64,000 bases of DNA from Candidatus Neomarinimicrobiota bacterium (GTDB lineage Bacteria > Fidelibacterota > UBA8477 > JABMPR01): the NCBI GenBank assembly GCA_016784545.1, contig JADHUM010000011.1, positions 1-64,000 on the forward strand. The letters run 5' to 3'. Below are positions 15,115 through 22,612 of this stretch, one piece after another; positions within the stretch are counted from its first letter, which is position 1, and each line of letters opens with the position of its first letter. Made by a program: the position numbers and the translations under genes. The notes under the pieces are model-generated. The model searched no databases. It had not been told where the DNA came from and saw only the letters and a program-made list of their open reading frames with translations.

Positions 15115-16780
15115 CTTCGGTTCCCCCGTTTGAAAGTTCAAATTTAAACTTAATTGAAGTACCCTTGCCTGGTGCAGAATCTACATAAACTTTTCCATTG
15201 TGTTGCTCTAAAATGCCATAGGTTACAGCCAGCCCCAGTCCTATTCCAGACATTTCCTTCTTCCTGGAGAAGAAGGGTTCAAACATATGCTCCTGGTCCT
15301 CGGCAGAGATTCCAATCCCGTTATCCTTTATTTCAATGACAACATGCTTCATATCGGGATTATAACTACGGTAGGTGACCAGACCATCTCCACCTTCATC
15401 CACGGCCTCCAATGCATTGGTCAACACAGCCAGACAGGCCTGAATCACCTGGTTTCCATTGGCTTTGATCTGGTCTCTGGATGCTGAAAAATCAGTAATG
15501 AGTCTGACATCCGAAATTTGAAAACTGTGCTGAATCAGTTGTGCTGTTTCATCAAGCACTTCATTCACATGTAGCGATTCAAATTTTTGACTACTATCCA
15601 TGGAAAAATTAAGCAGACCCTTAACAATATTACCACATCTAGTGGTTTCAGATTGAATCATATCCAGATGTTTCAGGATGGCTACCCTTCTATCCTCGGT
15701 GAGCTCTGAATTTTGGAGTATGCGTGAAACTAGTTTCGCATAAGTCAATACCCCGGCCAGGGGGTTATTTATTTCATGAGCCACAGATGATGACAGTCGG
15801 CCCAATGAAGCAAGGCGCTCGATCTGATAGATTTCATTTTGCGATCTAGCAATATCCTCAGATTTGATTCTGACCATGTTTTCCAGGTCATTGGACCACT
15901 GATGCATTTCGCGGTTACTTTGATTGATGGATTCCAACATGGTATTCAAAGCCATCCCAACCTGATGGACATCTCTGAGTTCGTTTTTACTCACATCTAC
16001 ACGAACGGAAAGGTTTCCAGCCGTTACGGATTGACTCACATCCACTATCCGCTTTAAAGGCCGATTTACCCGTCGCTCAATAAAGAATAGCAAGGTTGCC
16101 ATGAGCAGTAAGAGGAAGAGCATGATGATGCCAAAATATTCATATAGAATATTGCTCAGGGCCTTATCCAGCTCAGTGAGTGGCAATTTAATTTCCATGA
16201 AACCCAGGACTTCGGAGTCGTCGTTGGTCTGATGGCAACCTGAGGAACGACATTCTGGTGTGGACATAATAGGAGATAAAACAATCATGGTACGACCTTC
16301 AGCACCCTGGATGTTATAGACACAAGTTTCAGGCATACCCCACTGACCCGGGTCAACAGATGTATGGCAATGCGTACAGGGTAACATGGAATCCTCTCCA
16401 TGGCTGCTATTCATAGCACCGGGAGAGTAGTGTTTGATTTCACCCTCATCGTTGTAAATACGGATGGCGCTAACCCCGGGAACGCCTTGAACCTTTGCCA
16501 GTGCTTCCGTCAGTTCCGCGTGATCCTCACTAATCATGCTGCTGCGGATCGTGTGATCAATGACTGTAGACATCCGCTTCCCGCACCTTTTGGTCACATT
16601 TTCGAGATAATTGTTTGACATTGAGAATATGAGCCAGGCAAGAAATACAAATAACAGTAAAGACATGGAGGATAACAGGATAACCAGGCGACCATAGAGT
16701 GAATTGGGTCTTTTTAGATTATCCCAGATGGTTGCAGGTTTTGTTTGAGGTGGCGAAAAGCCGTTATCCCTTGAACTCAT
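15104..16780 (-). CDS. Membrane sensor histidine kinase with two c-type haem motifs in the periplasmic domain
   Basis: 558 residues. TM1 is about 31-54, a periplasmic sensor about 55-211, TM2 about 212-234, HAMP about 235-287 and a short coiled coil follows. The HisKA domain has the H-box SSVAHEINNPL (H335). The HATPase has N, G1 and G2 boxes (ALEAVDEG, DNGIGIS, GIGLGLAVTYG). The sensor contains CTHCH (135-139), a canonical haem c site, and CRSSGCH (177-183), a CX4CH site of the kind found in cytochromes c3. Covalent haem would let it sense redox state or small ligands in the periplasm. The partner regulator overlaps its 3' end by 11 bases. GGAGGGG precedes the ATG, and a strong sigma-54 promoter match lies 47-62 bases upstream. 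Haem attachment itself is inferred from motif and topology. Confidence 0.9.
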   Translation of the reverse strand: MSSRDNGFSPPQTKPATIWDNLKRPNSLYGRLVILLSSMSLLLFVFLAWLIFSMSNNYLENVTKRCGKRMSTVIDHTIRSSMISEDHAELTEALAKVQGVPGVSAIRIYNDEGEIKHYSPGAMNSSHGEDSMLPCTHCHTSVDPGQWGMPETCVYNIQGAEGRTMIVLSPIMSTPECRSSGCHQTNDDSEVLGFMEIKLPLTELDKALSNILYEYFGIIMLFLLLLMATLLFFIERRVNRPLKRIVDVSQSVTAGNLSVRVDVSKNELRDVHQVGMALNTMLESINQSNREMHQWSNDLENMVRIKSEDIARSQNEIYQIERLASLGRLSSSVAHEINNPLAGVLTYAKLVSRILQNSELTEDRRVAILKHLDMIQSETTRCGNIVKGLLNFSMDSSQKFESLHVNEVLDETAQLIQHSFQISDVRLITDFSASRDQIKANGNQVIQACLAVLTNALEAVDEGGDGLVTYRSYNPDMKHVVIEIKDNGIGISAEDQEHMFEPFFSRKKEMSGIGLGLAVTYGILEQHNGKVYVDSAPGKGTSIKFKFELSNGGTEDGQ

Positions 16781-16826
16781 GTCCCCTCCAATTATGCATC
16801 TTAGGCTAGTGTCGTCTGATCAAGGG

Positions 16827-16842
16827 TGCAGAATATGTGCCA
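16827..16842 (-). promoter_or_regulatory. Sigma-54 promoter in front of the haem-kinase gene
   Basis: The minus strand reads TGGCAC-ATATT-CTGCA. This has the invariant GG and GC dinucleotides ten bases apart and differs from TGGCACRNNNNTTGCW at one position only (the first T of the -12 box). The predicted start is near 16815, giving a leader of about 35 bases to the kinase ATG at 16780. The sigma-54 activator is encoded in the same transcript, so positive autoregulation is likely. Confidence 0.65.
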
Positions 16843-16843
16843 G

Positions 16844-17551
16844 CTAGCACATGTAGGCATGATTGTCGCTGATTTCCAGTAAGTATTTTGAGAGCTCATT
16901 TTTTGGAATCTGGAATTTTCTTGTGAGTTGAACCTGTTTCTCATCCGTCTGAGTCTGAATAAGCACATTCAACTTTTCCAGGTCTAAACGAGTTTGGGAG
17001 AGGTATTCATCCCTGGGATGACATTCCAGTCGGGTGGTTTGTTCAGACGATTCCAATTCCACAAACCAGAGATCTTTCGCTGGTGTGAGATAGAGATGAC
17101 TATCCGAAAGTTCATGAGCTAGAAAGAGTGGATTTGATTGGATGATCTGCCCTGAAACCGGTGTACGCAGGTAGATGATGCCATCGTCCAATTGCAGCCA
17201 GCTGAAACATTGACCTTCAATCAGTTTGGTTCTTATTTCCGGGGTAATGATTTTGTGCACTGAGGCAAACAAGTGCCAGAGGAAGCTATCAATCCCAAGT
17301 CGAATTAGGCGCTCACTCACACGCTTATACCAGAAATGGCGATTGATGTACTGGAGTCCAGGGGTGAATTCAGCAACAGATTCACCAGGATTTCGGATCA
17401 TTATTCCTGAAGTATTATTCTGGGGAACCCTGGTACGGCAACCTCTCATCATTTCCTTATGGAAATCACAGAGATCACAATTCTGATTTAATGGACAGAG
17501 TTGATAGTCTACAGACCCTGCTTCCATCCAGATGCATTTTTTTGTGTCCAT
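16844..17551 (-). CDS. Soluble Cys-rich GcvH-like (lipoyl-fold) protein
   Basis: 235 residues without signal or membrane segment. The N-terminus has a conserved cysteine cluster, CIWMEAGSVDYQLC followed by a CX5CX2C group near residue 25, suggestive of a metal or Fe-S site. The middle and C-terminal parts resemble the glycine-cleavage H-protein fold: LGIDSFLWHLF, then TPVSGQI for the beta-hairpin and return strand. The hairpin that normally carries the lipoylated Lys reads DDGIIYLRTP and has no Lys, so this member is probably not lipoylated. ATG at 17551 has GGAG five bases upstream; an earlier in-frame start would add 24 low-quality residues. It lies within the NrfD/ferredoxin operon, 99 bases after another GcvH-like gene. 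I know of no assigned function. Confidence 0.6.
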   Translation of the reverse strand: MDTKKCIWMEAGSVDYQLCPLNQNCDLCDFHKEMMRGCRTRVPQNNTSGIMIRNPGESVAEFTPGLQYINRHFWYKRVSERLIRLGIDSFLWHLFASVHKIITPEIRTKLIEGQCFSWLQLDDGIIYLRTPVSGQIIQSNPLFLAHELSDSHLYLTPAKDLWFVELESSEQTTRLECHPRDEYLSQTRLDLEKLNVLIQTQTDEKQVQLTRKFQIPKNELSKYLLEISDNHAYMC

Positions 17552-17650
17552 TGTGGCTCCGCATGCATATTTACTTGTCAATTCTGGAGGGGAGCCGGGA
17601 GTGATCCCTGAAGGCTCCCCCAAAAAAATATAGCTCAGTGACCTGTAGTG

Positions 17651-18346
17651 CTAATTTTTTACAGCATCAATGAATTCACTCTGAAATTCTTCCCAGATCT
17701 CAGAGGACATTGGCTCAAGTACCTGGTCTGCTATCTCACCACCTTCCTGGAGCAGGACGGGTTGAGTATTCAGGTTGTATTTGAGCTCTGCAAAAGCGAG
17801 TACATCGCGGAGTCGGGCATGTTCTTTTCTAATCCACTCCTGAGCTTTCTCACCCAGAATAAGCATGGTTTTTTCCATGTCCCAACGCTTGGGCTCCATA
17901 TCAAACAGCCAATTCTCGGTAAACTCATGGTTTGTACGCTTACTAAAAATTTTCAGGGCTGATTTATTGATAGATTTCAAAGTACCGCTTATGGGTGAGT
18001 AAATTTTTAGACTTTTATCGTCTCCCATCAGGGTAGCTATATGCTCACCCCGTTTAATGGTTTCACCACGGTGTTTATTGAGTTTTAGGGTCACCGGTCC
18101 TGTGAGCGCAGTTATAAAATCATCAATTCCAACTCTGATCTTTCCGGCCCTTTCCAGATACGCCCAGGTATGGGTCGCATCAAAATAAACACCTCGGGGT
18201 AAGCGAATTGCAGAAAGGGAAAGCCTTGGCATTTCAGTTTCCTTGAGCAATCGCCAGAAGGGAATAACAACAATAAAAAAGCCGATGACGATGAGGTACT
18301 CAACACCCTTTGTAGAGAATATATTTAGATAGCTAAATCCATCCAT
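17651..18346 (-). CDS. Membrane-anchored GcvH-like protein (copy 2)
   Basis: 231 residues. An N-terminal helix (about 16-35, YLIVIGFFIVVIPFW) anchors it. A GcvH-like domain (about 48-130) contains GVYFDATHTWAYLE, KIRVGIDDF and YSPISG. The hairpin reads GDDKSLKIYSP, with a Lys seven residues before the Pro; genuine H-proteins and E2 lipoyl domains have it at eight, so lipoylation is uncertain. The C-terminal 100 residues share LGEKAQEWI and VLLQEGGEIAD with the product of 20503-21213, so the two are paralogues bracketing the ferredoxin/NrfD pair. The stop codon of the NrfD gene is 6 bases upstream. The domain is probably exposed on the cytoplasmic side if the N-terminus faces out, but orientation is not certain. 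Confidence 0.65.
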   Translation of the reverse strand: MDGFSYLNIFSTKGVEYLIVIGFFIVVIPFWRLLKETEMPRLSLSAIRLPRGVYFDATHTWAYLERAGKIRVGIDDFITALTGPVTLKLNKHRGETIKRGEHIATLMGDDKSLKIYSPISGTLKSINKSALKIFSKRTNHEFTENWLFDMEPKRWDMEKTMLILGEKAQEWIRKEHARLRDVLAFAELKYNLNTQPVLLQEGGEIADQVLEPMSSEIWEEFQSEFIDAVKN

Positions 18347-18352
18347 GATTGA

Positions 18353-19591
18353 TTAACTCCTCTTAATTTTTTGGGATTTGACAACTTCTTCTATTGGGCG
18401 TAACACGGGTAAGCGATGTAAAACCCAGCGAAATATCCAGATCTCCAGGAACAGGACTGCAAAGGTGACTTCGAATTCCATCCAGGTAGGTATGTAACGA
18501 TCTACGGCCATCCAGTTAAAACCGATGACTGATATATTTAGTCTGTTCAGGATAATTCCGATAAGAGTCATGAGTGAGGCTAATTTTATGATGAAGGGCT
18601 CACCCGTTTTGACCCCCCTGACAAAAAGAAACATGGGTATCATGACAAAGCCGATTATTTCAACAAGATACCAGGCTCCCCAGGATGTGAGCAAATGACT
18701 CAAATGATGACCGTGGACCAGATCCAGAATCTTCAAAAACAAATACGCAAACATTGCCACCGAACATATTTTGGCAAGTCCACGCAGTATGTCGTTATGG
18801 CTTTTATGACTACCCTTTGCCAACTGGTGAGCAAAAACACGGTGGGTAATTGAACCTTCGAAGATGACCATAGAGAGTCCAGCAAAAATACTCGATACGA
18901 AAAAGAGGATAGGAATAAATTCTGAATACCACAGCGGATGAATCTTGCCCTTGGCCATGAGAAATAGAGCCCCCAACCCTGATTGATGAAGGGTTGAAAG
19001 GGTGATCCCGAATATTACGGCTCCAATGGTAAGGCTCTTGAGTATCCTACGCGCTCGTTCAGCTCCAAGCCATTCAGCAATTGCCGGGGAAAATTCAATG
19101 AGCTCTGCCAACATGTAAAGCATAAAATGCCAGGCTACCAAAAAGAGCACACTGCTGGTCCCGAAAGAATTTCCAATGATGGGATTAATGACATTCCAGG
19201 GACGTCCCAGGTCAAGTAAAAGCGCTCCAGCATAAAATAAATATGCCAGGAAACCATTGAGGACTGTGACTCTTACAATTGAGTGATATTTCTCCATTCT
19301 GAGGATGTAAACCATAAAGGTGAGCACATATGCCCCACCGGCAAAGGCCACTCCAGTGACCACATCAAAACCTATCCATAAACCCCAGGGAACATCCTGT
19401 GAAAGATTGGTAATTGAGGATAGACCTTTCCAGAACCGGATAATGATCAATACCAGACCGAGGAGGATGACAGGTACAGAGATAATATTGAAAGGGGTGA
19501 GCAGTTTCCCTTTTGGCTTTAACTCACCTAACAAGAATTTCCAGCGACTCGTTTTTGGTTGTAGATCTTTGTCAAGAATGTGCTCGCTCAT
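18353..19591 (-). CDS. NrfD/HybB-like polytopic quinone oxidoreductase subunit
   Basis: 412 residues with about ten transmembrane helices. It is a clear HybB homologue: after a first helix near 40-60 come NLSQDVPWGLWIGFD, then LIEFSPAIAEWL and LHQSGLGALFLM. Such subunits exchange electrons between a periplasmic ferredoxin and quinone. Here no molybdopterin or hydrogenase catalytic subunit is encoded alongside. The ATG overlaps the ferredoxin stop (ATGA), indicating tight coupling. It is paralogous to the hydrogenase HybB in this window. Confidence 0.9.
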   Translation of the reverse strand: MSEHILDKDLQPKTSRWKFLLGELKPKGKLLTPFNIISVPVILLGLVLIIIRFWKGLSSITNLSQDVPWGLWIGFDVVTGVAFAGGAYVLTFMVYILRMEKYHSIVRVTVLNGFLAYLFYAGALLLDLGRPWNVINPIIGNSFGTSSVLFLVAWHFMLYMLAELIEFSPAIAEWLGAERARRILKSLTIGAVIFGITLSTLHQSGLGALFLMAKGKIHPLWYSEFIPILFFVSSIFAGLSMVIFEGSITHRVFAHQLAKGSHKSHNDILRGLAKICSVAMFAYLFLKILDLVHGHHLSHLLTSWGAWYLVEIIGFVMIPMFLFVRGVKTGEPFIIKLASLMTLIGIILNRLNISVIGFNWMAVDRYIPTWMEFEVTFAVLFLEIWIFRWVLHRLPVLRPIEEVVKSQKIKRS

Positions 19592-20457
19592 TCTTCCACC
19601 TCCGTCTCATCTTTACCAGGTTCGGGTTTTGTAGCTTCTCTTAATCCTAATAGGAGGGCAGGCCAGAGCACGAATACAGACGGGACACTGTACAAGAAGC
19701 CTTTGGTTAGCTCTGGATATGGTTTGTGATCTATACTGGTATTAAACCCAAGCTCCTCGAAGGGAACAGGAGATATGTTTAACCAGGAGGTTCCACCTGC
19801 TTCAAACTCGCCATACACATGGTCGACGTAATTGCTGGGGTCATTCAGGATTCTGCGATGAGCTTCCCTTAATATTTCACTACGTTTTCCAAAAATAAGG
19901 CCTTCTGCAGGACAATTCTCAACGCAGGCTGGAATTTCGCCTTCAGTCAGTCTGGAGAAGCACATCTGGCATTTGCCAATCTTTGGATTATTACTATCAT
20001 ACTCGAATTTTGGCATATTGAATGGGCAGGAGAGCATGCAGAAACGACAGCCCATGCATTTGTCTCCATCCCAGGTAATGGGTCCCTCCACATGCTTTTC
20101 CATTGCTTTGGTTAGGCAGGCTGAGGCACAGGCAGGTTGGGCACAATGCATACATTGCTGCTTTGTGTATACCTCGCCAACACTGGTCTCCACGGCATTG
20201 ATTACAGAGTATTGATCTGGTTTTAATTCTCGCTTTACTGCACTATCCGGGTAATCAGAAGGTTCAGGTAAGCCGTTGGCAGCGGCACAGGCAAACTCAC
20301 ACTCCTGACAACCTTCACAGAGCGTGATATCGTGCAGGATAGCATAAAACTCTTCAGATTGAGGCTCAGGCTTAGATTTGCCTAATGCAGATACACCACC
20401 CAGACTAGCACCAGCGACACCAAGGGTTTTTAGAAATTCTCGTCGATCTAATGACAT
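19588..20457 (-). CDS. Tat-exported four-cluster ferredoxin subunit (HybA/DmsB-like)
   Basis: 289 residues. The twin-arginine signal is DRREFLKTLG (about 4-13). Four [4Fe-4S] blocks follow: CEGCQECEFAC, CMHCAQPACASAC, CMGCRFCMLSCP and CQMCFSR...CVENCP. A hydrophobic stretch near 250-268 could anchor it to the membrane beside its NrfD partner. The sequence tracks the hydrogenase HybA closely (MPKFEY after block three, YGEFEAGGT near 220), so this pair probably arose by duplication of a HybA/HybB module. It lies 45 bases after the first GcvH-like gene. Confidence 0.9.
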   Translation of the reverse strand: MSLDRREFLKTLGVAGASLGGVSALGKSKPEPQSEEFYAILHDITLCEGCQECEFACAAANGLPEPSDYPDSAVKRELKPDQYSVINAVETSVGEVYTKQQCMHCAQPACASACLTKAMEKHVEGPITWDGDKCMGCRFCMLSCPFNMPKFEYDSNNPKIGKCQMCFSRLTEGEIPACVENCPAEGLIFGKRSEILREAHRRILNDPSNYVDHVYGEFEAGGTSWLNISPVPFEELGFNTSIDHKPYPELTKGFLYSVPSVFVLWPALLLGLREATKPEPGKDETEVEE

Positions 20458-20502
20458 ACTATATCCTCTCTTCTATAGGGAAATATTCAACATACAAGAA
20501 GC

Positions 20503-21213
20503 TCAAGTATTTGCTTTGAGCTCAAGATTAGCTTGATCAAGAATGAGCTTTTGAAAGGAGCCCCAGAGACCTGTACCAGCAAAAGCCAGTGCTCCTTCAG
20601 CGATATCCCCACCGTCCTGCAGTAAGACAAGACCACTTGCAGAATCCGGGGGAGCGAAAGAGTGTGCAAAGAAATCACGAATACGCGCTAACTCTGCCTT
20701 CAACCAGGTTGTTGTTTGTTGCCCGAGATATAAGCGTTTGGTCTCAAGCTCCCAGTTACTGGGAACCATTTCAACCAGCCAGCCAGTTGAATAGGGATCA
20801 CGATGAGTCATACGCATGTTTTGAAGCGCCTCGAAATTGATCCCCCTGATTTTGCCAGATACTGGTGCAGAGATGACCAGCTTTTTTCCTTCATGCAAGA
20901 TGCTGAAAAGGGGATCACCCTGTTTGATGGATGCTCCTTCTTCTGGAACCTCTATGCTAGTAAGAACGCCTGTCAGGCCATGCAGAAATGCATCCACGCC
21001 GACTTTGGCGCGACCGTTGGTTTGCATATGTGCCCAGCTATGAGTGGGGCTGAAATAAATTCCAGCAGGAATGTTCAAATTCTCCATTTTGAATTGATAT
21101 GCCTGCTTTTTTACTATAGGTGAAAGACTGAGGGCGCGATCACGAAGTACACCCCGATACCAGGTGACGGTGATGGCGATAGCAACAAACAATACGACAA
21201 ATAATATGACCAT
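20503..21213 (-). CDS. Membrane-anchored GcvH-like protein (copy 1), first gene of the operon
   Basis: 236 residues. The N-terminal helix is residues 2-18 (VILFVVLFVAIAITVTW). The GcvH-like domain (about 50-130) has GIYFSPTHSWAHMQ, RAKVGVDAF and APVSGKI; the hairpin is HEGKKLVISAP, with a Lys seven residues before the Pro. The C-terminal region (YLGQQTTTWLKAE, LLQDGGDIAEGA) matches its paralogue at 17651-18346. AAGGAGG lies just upstream of the ATG. A sigma-54-like promoter precedes it by about 30-45 bases. The position at the head of the operon and the duplicated architecture suggest a structural role in the NrfD complex; no function is known to me. Confidence 0.65.
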   Translation of the reverse strand: MVILFVVLFVAIAITVTWYRGVLRDRALSLSPIVKKQAYQFKMENLNIPAGIYFSPTHSWAHMQTNGRAKVGVDAFLHGLTGVLTSIEVPEEGASIKQGDPLFSILHEGKKLVISAPVSGKIRGINFEALQNMRMTHRDPYSTGWLVEMVPSNWELETKRLYLGQQTTTWLKAELARIRDFFAHSFAPPDSASGLVLLQDGGDIAEGALAFAGTGLWGSFQKLILDQANLELKANT

Positions 21214-21244
21214 GTGAACCTCCTTTTTAGTTCACCTTTATTAG

Positions 21245-21260
21245 TTCAAGAGAGGTGCCA
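21245..21260 (-). promoter_or_regulatory. Sigma-54-like promoter of the GcvH/ferredoxin/NrfD operon
   Basis: The minus strand reads TGGCAC-CTCTC-TTGAA. The -24 box is perfect and the spacing correct, but the -12 box has A for the conserved C, and the base after TGGCAC is C rather than a purine. The predicted start near 21233 leaves a 20-base leader containing the AAGGAGG ribosome site. It is credible mainly because the operon encodes a sigma-54 activator and has a second, better site before the kinase. Confidence 0.45.
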
Positions 21261-21862
21261 GTAAAAAGAAGGACGCTTAAGAGAAATTAAAACAGAATGT
21301 TACAACCATACACAAGAGAAAAGCATCGTTGCCCAAAGTGTTGCATAATTCATCAGACAATCTGAATACATTCAAACAACCGTAAGGAGTACCCTTTTTG
21401 AACTGTGATGAGAGAGTCAACACCTGTAGATATATTCAACACAATCTGAAATCAATGGAAAATGATATAAGCTATTGAATATTATGTGGATAACATACTT
21501 AATGTGGTTCCCAGGAAATATTCATATAACTATTAATGACTGTCAACAGGAGGCGAATACACCTTAAATTTATTAATCTTCAGGTCATCTCAACCCATCT
21601 GGCTTTGGCTGTTGAAAAACTCTACTGTCATGCTAATGAAATGAATCACGACTATCCGTAATACCCTCCATGTGTTGAAATACTAAACAGGCTTCCGGGC
21701 TTAATATTTTTGATTCCAATTCCTCCAGAGGTGCTGGAGAACCAGCTCCTGGGAGATCATAATTTCAAACACGAAATCAAGCGCCCCACCATGGATTTAT
21801 TAATGAGTTTGAATTATATCACATTAGATTGAAAGCCATAATAATATTTGGGAGAGCTCAAC
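21261..21862. other. Long divergent intergenic region
   Basis: About 600 AT-rich bases between the minus-strand operon and the nuclease gene. I find no RNA gene, no repeat and no convincing coding frame. A 35-codon open stretch on the minus strand near 21640-21770 has no start and resembles nothing. Enhancer sites for the sigma-54 regulator would be expected here, but I could not recognise an inverted repeat shared with the region before the kinase. Confidence 0.5.
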
Positions 21863-22612
21863 GTGCGACAGTTCATCATCATTCTGCTTACTGCAACAGT
21901 TCTACTTGGTTGGGGGAAAACCGGCCATAGAGTAATTGGTATAATTGCTGAAGAGAATTTATCACCAGAGGCCAAAACTGAACTCACAAAAATTTTTGGT
22001 CATACCGACCTGGCCAGAATTGCCAATTGGGCAGATGAGATCAAATCTGATCCTGACTGGAAGCATGCCAACGATTGGCATTATTGTACGGTTCTGGATA
22101 GTCTGGAATACAGGGGACCAGACGATGGAGGTCGAGCTGTCCAAAAAGTATCTGAGTTCACAGATTTTCTTAAGAAAGGTATGCTGGATGAAAAAGACCA
22201 AAAGGATGTCCTCCGCTTCATCGTCCATATCGTTGGAGATCTCCACCAACCCTTGCATGTTGGGAATGGCACAGATAGGGGTGGGAATGATGTGAAGGTC
22301 ACCTGGTTCAGAGATGAAACAAATCTGCACAGGGTGTGGGATTCACAAATGATCGATCATATGCAATACAGTTATACTGAATTTGCTCAACAGATTCAAC
22401 TTGGCTTGACTGCAGAGCGCAAGGCAGAGCTTCTGGATCCAGACATTCTGGGCTTTGTCCACGCATCCCGGGGAGTCCATCCTCAGGTTTATGATATAGG
22501 AGATGGAAAATTATCCTGGCCCTATATATACAAGAATAGGGAGCTCATGGAGGATCGCTTGCTTCAAGGTGGATTTCATCTCGCTGCAATTCTTAATGAT
22601 ATCTTTAAATAA
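21863..22612 (+). CDS. Secreted S1/P1-type nuclease
   Basis: About 250 residues. The signal peptide (RQFIIILLTATVLLG) is cleaved before WGKTGHRVIG, so the mature protein begins with Trp, whose amino group and carbonyl bind zinc in this family. Further zinc ligands are in ANWADEI, HIVGDLHQPLHVG (H-x-x-x-D-x-H-Q-P-x-H), DRGGND and NLHRVWDS. The enzyme cleaves single-stranded DNA/RNA outside the cytoplasm. The start is GTG at 21863 with GGGAGAG upstream; the TTG at 21848 precedes the ribosome site and would spoil the signal. It directly abuts the next gene (stop at 22612, ATG at 22613). Confidence 0.9.
   Translation: MRQFIIILLTATVLLGWGKTGHRVIGIIAEENLSPEAKTELTKIFGHTDLARIANWADEIKSDPDWKHANDWHYCTVLDSLEYRGPDDGGRAVQKVSEFTDFLKKGMLDEKDQKDVLRFIVHIVGDLHQPLHVGNGTDRGGNDVKVTWFRDETNLHRVWDSQMIDHMQYSYTEFAQQIQLGLTAERKAELLDPDILGFVHASRGVHPQVYDIGDGKLSWPYIYKNRELMEDRLLQGGFHLAAILNDIFK

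Noticed and set aside
21640-21770. Minus-strand open stretch between the redox operon and nuclease gene
   Set aside because: About 35 codons, bounded by stops, with no start codon context and no similarity I can name.
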